Source: Bacteroidaceae bacterium | GTDB lineage: Bacteria > Bacteroidota > Bacteroidia > Bacteroidales > Bacteroidaceae | Direction of reading: 5' to 3' | DNA: 10,539 nucleotides | Assembly (NCBI GenBank): GCA_017558165.1 | Contig: JAFYWE010000106.1 | Location: forward strand, 1 to 10,539 | Shown here: piece by piece, positions 5,642-10,539 of the stretch | Layout: each line of letters opens with the position of its first letter | Position numbering within the stretch: position 1 is the first letter of the stretch | Notes under the pieces: generated by a model | Told to the model about the DNA's origin: nothing | Database searches by the model: none | Seen by the model: the letters and a program-made list of their open reading frames with translations, nothing else | Position numbers and translations under genes: made by a program

Positions 5642-7009
5642 TCAGTCGCGGCGGAATATGTCGCGGGTGTAGACCTTGTCCTGCACGTCGTCGAGCACGT
5701 TGTCGTAACGGTTGGCTATGATGGCCTGCGATAGTGTCTTGAACTTGGCAAGGTCGTTGACTACACGGCTGCCGAAGAAGGTGCTGCCGTCTTCGAGCGA
5801 GGGTTCGTAGATGATGACTTCGGCGCCCTTGGCCTTGATGCGTTTCATCACTCCCTGGATAGATGACTGGCGGAAGTTGTCGCTGCCGGCCTTCATGGTG
5901 AGGCGGTAGACGCCTATGACAGGAGCTGGAGCCTCCCCTCCACCCCTCCCGAAGAGGGGTGATGCAGACATGGCGGAATCTTTGCTATGATAGTATTGAT
6001 TACTCTCGCTGTAGTCATACCAACCGGCCTTGTTCAGTACCTGGTCGGCTATGAAATCCTTGCGGGTGCGGTTGCTCTCCACAATGGCAGTCATCATGTT
6101 CTGTGGTACTTCCTGGTAGTTGGCAAGCAACTGCTTGGTGTCCTTGGGCAGGCAGTAGCCGCCGTAGCCGAATGAGGGGTTGTTGTAGTGGGTGCCGATG
6201 CGGGGGTCGAGGCCTACGCCCTGAATGATGGCGGCCGAGTCAAGGCCTTTTATCTCGGCATACGTGTCGAGCTCGTTGAAGTAGCTCACGCGCAGTGCCA
6301 GGTAGGTGTTGGCAAAGAGCTTGACGGCCTCGGCCTCCTTCAGCTCCATGAACAGGGTGGGGATCTCTTCCTTGATTGCGCCTTGCTGCAGGAGCGATGC
6401 GAATGTGTGCGCGGCCTCTTCCAAATGGTTGCCGGCTATGGCCTTGATGGCGTCGTTCTCCTGTTGGTAGCCTTCTATCATCTTGGGGTATCCTACTATG
6501 ATGCGGCTGGGGTAGAGGTTGTCATAGAGTGCCTTGCTCTCGCGCAGGAATTCGGGCGAGAACAGCAGGCGAAGCTTGCGGCTGGTATCCCAGCCCATCT
6601 CCTTGAACTTCCTTGCGTACTTGACGTAGAGGCTGCGGCAGTAACCTACAGGGATGGTGCTCTTGATTACCATCGTTGCCTCGGGGTTTACCTCAAGGAT
6701 GAGATCGATGACGTCCTCGATGTGGTGCGTGTCAAAGAAATTCTTCTGTGGGTCGTAGTTTGTGGGTGCGGCAATGACAATAAATTCGGCGTCCTTGTAT
6801 GCCTCCTTGCCGTCGAGTGTGGCACGCAGGTTGAGCTCCTTTTCTGCGAGGTATCTCTCTATGTATTCGTCCTGTATGGGTGATGTGCGATTGTTGATTT
6901 TATTTACCTTCTCCGGGATGACGTCGACTGCAACTACTTCGTTGTGCTGTGCCAACAGTGTGGCGATGCTGAGGCCTACATATCCCGTTCCTGCTACTGC
7001 TATCTTCAT
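5642..7009 (-). CDS. ugd: UDP-glucose 6-dehydrogenase with a repeat-derived insertion
   Basis: A 455-residue enzyme that oxidises UDP-glucose to UDP-glucuronate using two NAD+. Seen in order: Rossmann motif GTGYVG (7-12), IAAPTNYD (79-86), KSTIPVGY (116-123), FSPEFLRESKALYDNLYPSRIIVG (150-173), KEAEAVKLFANTYLALRVSYFNELD (224-248), and the catalytic Cys286 in YGGYCLPKDTKQL. The C-terminal NAD-binding part is present: VIGVYRLTMKAGSDNFRQSSIQGVMKRIKAKG, then SRVVNDL, ANRYD and YTRDIFRRD at the end. Between the central helix and VIGVYRL, residues about 347-363 (SASPLFGRGGGEAPAP) come from a palindrome and look like an in-frame insertion in a linker. The rest aligns with the short Bacteroides/E. 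coli-type Ugd. Met at 7009 precedes the Rossmann strand. A weak promoter candidate lies at 7128-7159; wecB follows after 171 bases. Confidence 0.93.
   Translation of the reverse strand: MKIAVAGTGYVGLSIATLLAQHNEVVAVDVIPEKVNKINNRTSPIQDEYIERYLAEKELNLRATLDGKEAYKDAEFIVIAAPTNYDPQKNFFDTHHIEDVIDLILEVNPEATMVIKSTIPVGYCRSLYVKYARKFKEMGWDTSRKLRLLFSPEFLRESKALYDNLYPSRIIVGYPKMIEGYQQENDAIKAIAGNHLEEAAHTFASLLQQGAIKEEIPTLFMELKEAEAVKLFANTYLALRVSYFNELDTYAEIKGLDSAAIIQGVGLDPRIGTHYNNPSFGYGGYCLPKDTKQLLANYQEVPQNMMTAIVESNRTRKDFIADQVLNKAGWYDYSESNQYYHSKDSAMSASPLFGRGGGEAPAPVIGVYRLTMKAGSDNFRQSSIQGVMKRIKAKGAEVIIYEPSLEDGSTFFGSRVVNDLAKFKTLSQAIIANRYDNVLDDVQDKVYTRDIFRRD
5931..5965. repeat. In-frame palindromic repeat inside ugd (R4)
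   Basis: GCCTCCCCTCCACCCCTCCC followed by GAAGAGGGGTGATGC contains a perfect 8-base inverted repeat, CACCCCTC-CCGAA-GAGGGGTG (5941-5961). It is translated as SPLFGRGGGEA in the ugd frame. The style resembles the other palindromes in this locus (C-run, short loop, G-run) but the sequence differs, so membership of the same family is likely rather than certain. The reading frame is kept. Confidence 0.6.
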
Positions 7010-7127
7010 TTCATTAAGGTTTTAGTTGTCAATCATCCGTTTGCGGTGGTGCTTGTCAAGGATTGCCTGTGGCTGGTGTGTGTCCTTTTCTATGCCTCCT
7101 GTCAGGATGTTCGTCGCTTATATCCTA

Positions 7128-7159
7128 CAAAGAAAACGATTTTATATTTAAAAAGTAAA
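7128..7159 (-). promoter_or_regulatory. Weak candidate promoter of ugd
   Basis: Minus strand TTTA (7159-7156), 20 bases, TTTCTTTG (7135-7128): one mismatch in each box from the Bacteroides consensus, in an AT-rich stretch. It would give a leader of about 115 bases before the ugd ATG. The rest of the gap 7010-7207 shows no gene or clear hairpin. Confidence 0.3.
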
Positions 7160-7207
7160 TCTTAAGGCAAAAAAACGCTAAAATGGTGGCCGTCTTGACG
7201 AAAACAG

Positions 7208-7684
7208 TCAATTGTACCAAATTTTGTCAAGGATGCGGCGGGCCATGATAAGGTGATGCTTTGCAAGTGAGGTGGTGGTACCCATCTTGCGGGCAATCTG
7301 GCAGTGGGTGTACCCTTTCAGCCTCAAAGTGATGGCTGCGGCCTGCATGGGCGACAGACGGGACATGGTGTGGTATATATGTCTTGTGCTGTAACTGCTT
7401 TCTTCAAACGTGGCGGTGTGGGATGGTATGCCGTGGTAGCATAGACGGTGAAGGTGGTGTATGCTGTCGCCATGGTGTTTGTTGTAGTAAATATTTTTCA
7501 TTGTTGCCTTGGCCCACACCGTGAAACTTGTTGACGGGTTGTAGGTCGCTGCTGTACGGCTTATGTGCATCAGGGTGTCGTGTAACAGTTTCTTGGCGAG
7601 GTCCTTCTCGCCGTCTGCCAGGTCAAGGGCGTAGGCGTAGAGTGTGTAGCGCAGGTCTGCTGCGCCAGGTACGTGTGGTTTCAT
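7208..7684 (-). CDS. Small ECF-sigma-like regulator, copy B
   Basis: A 158-residue paralogue of the protein at 1662-2120. Region 2-like segment: LYAYALDLADGEKDLAKKLLHDTL, then STSFTVWAKATMKNIYYN, which resembles the W-L-xx-I-xRN-xxxN core of ECF factors better than copy A does. A linker with LHRLCYHG (identical in copy A) follows. The region 4 helix-turn-helix is RLSPMQAAAITLRLKGYTHCQIA, ending LIMARRILDKIWYN. No membrane segment and no anti-sigma neighbour are seen. The Met at 7684 follows the promoter at 7721-7753 by about 30 bases. It lies 198 bases upstream of ugd, as copy A lies 207 bases upstream of wecG. Control of nearby polysaccharide genes is inferred from position only; divergence between the copies in the recognition helix would let them read different sites. 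Confidence 0.78.
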   Translation of the reverse strand: MKPHVPGAADLRYTLYAYALDLADGEKDLAKKLLHDTLMHISRTAATYNPSTSFTVWAKATMKNIYYNKHHGDSIHHLHRLCYHGIPSHTATFEESSYSTRHIYHTMSRLSPMQAAAITLRLKGYTHCQIARKMGTTTSLAKHHLIMARRILDKIWYN

Positions 7685-7720
7685 ATTGTTGCTTTTTATT
7701 TGTGGGGTTGTCTATGTGTC

Positions 7721-7753
7721 CAAAGATACCACACGCAATACCTCTTTTGCAAA
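7721..7753 (-). promoter_or_regulatory. Bacteroides-type promoter of ECF-like gene B
   Basis: Minus strand: TTTG (7753-7750), 21 bases, TATCTTTG (7728-7721). Both boxes match the consensus exactly. TGGTATCTTTGGACACA around the -7 box is the same as at gene A. Expected leader is about 30 bases. Confidence 0.75.
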
Positions 7754-7809
7754 TGTTTTGAGGGCGAATGTGAAAACTGAAAACGGAAATGTGAAAACGA
7801 AGTTTCGAT

Positions 7810-7834
7810 AACGTCAACAGCAATTGGTCGCAGG
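7810..7834. repeat. 25-base shared upstream block, copy 2
   Basis: Identical to 2219-2243 over 25 bases. It begins right after TTTCGAT and lies 89 bases upstream of the -7 box of gene B (69 at gene A). Its end is only 8 bases from the umuC stop codon, so it marks the edge of the regulator module against unrelated DNA. The AATGTGAAA between block and promoter is also shared. Confidence 0.8.
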
Positions 7835-7842
7835 CTGCGTGG

Positions 7843-9102
7843 CTATACCTTTACTACAAGTATGTCGTTCCAGTCCGTGGTATAATGTGGTGATAGGTAT
7901 GAACGGTTGGTGTGGTCGGTGATGGTGCCCTGCGATACAAGCTTCACGCTTTCGCGACCCATGCCGGCGTTTATGCGGTCTATGGCCTCCATCAGCTTCT
8001 TGTGCTTGGGGCGGTCGATGTCGTCGAATAGTGATGCCTGCACGGCTGTGGCGGGGGTGATGCGGCTAAGGCGCACACCGCTCTTCTTGTAGCCGAATCC
8101 CTTGCGGTATATCCTGCTGAGTGTGGCTGTGGCTGCCTTCACAATCTCCAGCGTGCTGTCGGTGGCTGTGGTGAACTGTACCTGCCCGCACTCAAAGCGT
8201 TGGGGCTGGTCGTCGCGGTGGCGGTTGGTGAAGATGAATACCTGCATTTCCATTGCCACGCACTTCTGCTTGCGCAGTTTCTCGGCGGCTATGCCGGCAA
8301 AGGTGGTGACGGTCTCATGCAGCTCTTCAATGCTGTACAACTCCTTTGAGAATGAGCGCGATACGGTGATGGACTGCTTGTCGGCAGTCTCGTGGCTGAA
8401 CTCTATGCAGGGCTTTCCCTTGAGCTCCAGCCAGGTGCGCTTGCCGGTGATGTTGAGCCTGTTGTCAATCCACTCCTCGGGCAGGTCGCACAGCTGGGCG
8501 GCGGTCTCTATGCGGCAGTCGTGGAACATCTTTGCCTGTCGGCGACCTATGCCCCAGACATCCTCAACCGGGAACTTTTCCAACACTTTGCGTATGTCCT
8601 CATCTCGGTGCATAAGGCAGGCATTGTTCAGCTTGGGGTATCTCTTGCACAGCTTGCTGGCTATTTTCGCAAGGGTCTTGGTGTGGGACATGCCTATGCT
8701 TACCGGTATGCCCGTGTTGCGCCTTACGGTGCGGGCGAGCTCCTCGCCGAACTGTTTCAATTCCTCGGTGCGGTAGCCGTCGAGCAACAGGAATGCCTCG
8801 TCAATGGAGTAGATTTCAATGGCCGGTACGTGTTGTTTCAGGGTGGCCATGACGCGCTGCGACATGTCGCCGTAGAGCTGGTAGTTGCTTGAGCGCACGG
8901 CAACGTCATATCTCTTTATGTAGTCGCGTATCTGGTACAGGGGCTGGCCCATCTTTATGCCTATGGCCTTAGCCTCGTTACTGCGTGACACTATGCAACC
9001 GTCGTTGTTGCTGAGTACAACGACAGGGCGATTCTCGAGCGATGGGTCGAACACCCTTTCGCACGATACGAAGAAATTGTTGCAGTCACAAAGCCCAAAC
9101 AT
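7843..9102 (-). CDS. umuC: UmuC-type Y-family DNA polymerase (Pol V subunit)
   Basis: A 419-residue translesion polymerase of normal UmuC length, acting with processed UmuD on damaged DNA. Catalytic acidic residues are visible: Asp6 in LCDCNNFF and Asp101-Glu102 in YSIDEAF. The nucleotide-binding run VVVLSNNDGCIVSRSNEAKAIGI (27-49) is typical of UmuC. Further on are the helix-hairpin-helix thumb (FPVEDVWGIGRRQAKMF), the little-finger domain, a probable beta-clamp motif QASLFD (355-360), and the C-terminal extension ending near SYLSPHYTTDWNDILVVKV. It is intact. It starts 19 bases after the umuD stop, so the two are co-transcribed. No LexA-type box was recognised. Confidence 0.95.
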   Translation of the reverse strand: MFGLCDCNNFFVSCERVFDPSLENRPVVVLSNNDGCIVSRSNEAKAIGIKMGQPLYQIRDYIKRYDVAVRSSNYQLYGDMSQRVMATLKQHVPAIEIYSIDEAFLLLDGYRTEELKQFGEELARTVRRNTGIPVSIGMSHTKTLAKIASKLCKRYPKLNNACLMHRDEDIRKVLEKFPVEDVWGIGRRQAKMFHDCRIETAAQLCDLPEEWIDNRLNITGKRTWLELKGKPCIEFSHETADKQSITVSRSFSKELYSIEELHETVTTFAGIAAEKLRKQKCVAMEMQVFIFTNRHRDDQPQRFECGQVQFTTATDSTLEIVKAATATLSRIYRKGFGYKKSGVRLSRITPATAVQASLFDDIDRPKHKKLMEAIDRINAGMGRESVKLVSQGTITDHTNRSYLSPHYTTDWNDILVVKV

Positions 9103-9121
9103 AGAAACGGAAAACGAAGTT

Positions 9122-9550
9122 CTATACTTTCTTTATAAGGTATGTGACTACTCCCCAGATGCAGAAATCGTTCTCGGCGGTTACCTTTATGGGCTTGAAC
9201 TCCTTATTGGCGGGCACCAGCAGTGCATGGTCAGCGTGCCGTTCAAAGCGCTTTAGGGTGAACTCTCCGTCGACGTAGCATACGGCCAGGCATCCGTCAT
9301 ATGGCGTAATGCTCTTGTCAATGACAAGCAGATCACCGTCGTTTATGCCCTCGTCCACCATTGAGAGCCCGCTGACACGTGCATAGAAGGTGGATGCGGG
9401 GTTCTTGATCAGTTCCTTGTTGAGGTCGAGGCTCAGCGATGAATACTCCTCGGCGGGCGAGGGAAAGCCTGCCGCCACGCGTTGCTCGGACAATGGCAGA
9501 GCAATACCGCTGTCGTCATTGGGGTTGAAAATCTCTATGTTTTCATTCAT
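9122..9550 (-). CDS. umuD: UmuD-type self-cleaving subunit of translesion polymerase V
   Basis: A 142-residue S24-family peptidase related to LexA. After RecA-stimulated self-cleavage it joins UmuC. The cleavage region VAAGFPSPAEEY has Ala27-Gly28 where E. coli UmuD has Cys-Gly. The catalytic dyad is Ser63 (SGLSMVDEGI) and Lys100 (FTLKRFE). DGDLLVIDKS and the C-terminal ENDFCIWGVVTYLIKK are typical of Bacteroidetes UmuD. A start at 9562 (MIQP, 146 residues) is also possible: that ATG overlaps the TGA of the preceding hydrolase gene as ATGA, which suggests translational coupling. I keep 9550, whose residue numbering (S63/K100) is close to E. coli S60/K97. Longer readings through the hydrolase gene are shadows. 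Confidence 0.93.
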   Translation of the reverse strand: MNENIEIFNPNDDSGIALPLSEQRVAAGFPSPAEEYSSLSLDLNKELIKNPASTFYARVSGLSMVDEGINDGDLLVIDKSITPYDGCLAVCYVDGEFTLKRFERHADHALLVPANKEFKPIKVTAENDFCIWGVVTYLIKKV

Positions 9551-9558
9551 GGGCTGGA

Positions 9559-10503
9559 TCATTTGCTTGAAAGGAAACGTGTGATGTGCTCTATAAGTTC
9601 GTCCTTTATGGGGAGCTCGGGGCTCTGGTACGTGTTGAGCTGCATGAGCATGTCGGTGCTCTCGCAATGCTTCAGCACATGGTTCATGCCCTTGATTACG
9701 TGGTACGATGAGAACATGCGTGCTAGGTAGAGTTTGTCGGCCTCCTTGACTCCTACCTGGATGTCCTTGTCGCCTTGCAGGATAAGAACCGGAATCCTTA
9801 GCTTTGCAATCTCCTTTGCAGGGTTGTACCTGAACCATGAAATCAGGTACGGCTGTACGCTCTTACGGTAGAGTGTTGCAAGGTATGCGGGGACATCCTC
9901 TACTGTGCGTCCTTCAAGGAGCTCCTTGTTGATGGCTGCGGCCTCGCGCTGTATCTGTTCGGGCTGTTGTCGCAACTGCTCCTCAATGACCTCGTGCGCG
10001 GGGCTTCCGCATCCAGCAATCGATATAAATGCCTTTACTGCACTGCTCTTCTGTGCGGCCACCATGCCAATGAGCGAACCCTCGCTGTGTCCGGCTATGA
10101 CAATCTTGCTGAACCGCTTGTCCTGGTAGAACATCTCGGCCCACGCAGCGGTGTCATCGATGTAGTGCTCGAAGCGGAGTTCCTCTTCGCTCTTTCCGGC
10201 GGCAACGCTGCGCCCGATGCCTCTCTTGTCGTATCGGATGCTTGCGATGCCTTTTGAGGCGAGCCCTTCGGCAAGCATCTTCAGCGAGTTGTTCCTGTAA
10301 TCGCTTCCGATTGTGTTGCCGTTGTGGTCTGTGGGCCCGCTGCCTGCTATTATGATGACCAGCGGGCATTGGGCGTCGCTGTCGGGCCTCAGCAGGACTC
10401 CGTAGATGTCACCTGTAGGGGTGTTTAATGTCACTTCCTCTTCACCGGCAAAAATGGTCGCGGTGAACAGCAGTGCAAAAAAGAGTGTAATCAGGCGTTT
10501 CAT
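9559..10503 (-). CDS. Exported alpha/beta hydrolase
   Basis: A 314-residue alpha/beta-fold hydrolase with a signal peptide: KR, then a hydrophobic run LITLFFALLFTATIFA, with probable cleavage after Ala19. It is therefore likely periplasmic or surface-exposed. A likely oxyanion-loop motif is GSGPTDHNG (54-62), then YDKRGIGRS (91-99). The catalytic triad is Ser140 in GHSEGS, Asp247 in QGDKDIQV and His275 in GMNHVLK. Length is typical of this family of acyl- or peptide-ester hydrolases (annotated by others as dienelactone hydrolase-like), but the substrate cannot be told from sequence. Its stop overlaps the alternative umuD ATG by 4 bases, so it appears to be the first gene of the umuDC transcript here. 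Only 36 bases upstream are in the window and no convincing promoter is seen. Confidence 0.88.
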   Translation of the reverse strand: MKRLITLFFALLFTATIFAGEEEVTLNTPTGDIYGVLLRPDSDAQCPLVIIIAGSGPTDHNGNTIGSDYRNNSLKMLAEGLASKGIASIRYDKRGIGRSVAAGKSEEELRFEHYIDDTAAWAEMFYQDKRFSKIVIAGHSEGSLIGMVAAQKSSAVKAFISIAGCGSPAHEVIEEQLRQQPEQIQREAAAINKELLEGRTVEDVPAYLATLYRKSVQPYLISWFRYNPAKEIAKLRIPVLILQGDKDIQVGVKEADKLYLARMFSSYHVIKGMNHVLKHCESTDMLMQLNTYQSPELPIKDELIEHITRFLSSK

Positions 10504-10539
10504 GGTTGTTGTTTTTATGCACCCAAAGGGTATTAAAGG

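Noticed and set aside
6188..6883. Plus-strand frame of 231 codons
   Set aside because: Antisense shadow of ugd, whose motifs are complete on the minus strand.
7160..7207. T-rich stretch after ECF-like gene B as a terminator
   Set aside because: There is a run of seven T on the minus strand, but no convincing stem directly before it.
8102..8776. Plus-strand frame of 224 codons
   Set aside because: Antisense shadow of umuC, which is intact on the minus strand.
7793..9121. Direct repeat GAAAACGAAGTT at 7793-7804 and 9110-9121 flanking umuC
   Set aside because: Only 12 A-rich bases match and the flanks differ; probably chance, not attachment sites.
1..10539. tRNA or rRNA genes
   Set aside because: No cloverleaf with a T-loop motif or rRNA-like conserved run was recognised in the gaps.

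Overview
The window reads as chromosome of a Bacteroidales bacterium (Prevotella- or Muribaculaceae-like; genus not resolved). The evidence is the promoter type (TTTG or TTG, 20-21 bases, then TAnnTTTG), the weak ribosome-binding sites, the Bacteroidetes-type UmuD/UmuC pair, and the style of the Ugd, WecB and WecC proteins. Every gene I can support lies on the minus strand, so transcription runs from high to low coordinates.

Layout in transcription order: (1) 10503-7843, a secreted alpha/beta hydrolase, umuD and umuC, tightly spaced as an SOS-type translesion operon. (2) 7834-7208, a short repeat, a clear Bacteroides-type promoter and a small ECF-sigma-like protein (copy B). (3) 7009-2513, nucleotide-sugar genes: ugd (UDP-glucose dehydrogenase), wecB (UDP-GlcNAc 2-epimerase) and wecC (UDP-ManNAc dehydrogenase). 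(4) 2512-1662, a palindromic repeat element, a terminator, then a second copy of the short repeat, promoter and ECF-sigma-like gene (copy A). (5) 1454-1, a WecG/TagA/CpsF glycosyltransferase and the N-terminal two thirds of a CapE/FnlA-type UDP-GlcNAc 4,6-dehydratase that runs off the window. Together these would supply UDP-GlcA, UDP-ManNAc/ManNAcA and a 6-deoxy-HexNAc precursor, plus a transferase that may use UDP-ManNAcA, for a capsule, exopolysaccharide or O-antigen-like glycan. The rest of the locus probably lies beyond base 1.

Two things go beyond an ordinary polysaccharide locus. First, a family of GC-rich palindromic elements (ends AGCCCCCACC / GGTGGGGCT) is scattered through the sugar genes. 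One about 470-base copy sits in frame inside wecB and carries a complete DUF559 (Vsr-like, PD-(D/E)XK-type) nuclease-like domain, so the epimerase is about 156 residues longer than normal. A related small palindrome is in frame inside ugd. Second, the two ECF-sigma-like paralogues share the same architecture: an identical 25-base upstream block, a matching promoter, a roughly 155-residue regulator with the common LHRLCYHG motif, a gap of about 200 bases, then a polysaccharide operon. This suggests a duplicated, locus-linked regulatory module.

Gaps of more than about 300 bases without a gene: only 2121-2512, which holds the copy A promoter, the shared 25-base block, a composite palindromic element and a terminator-like hairpin.
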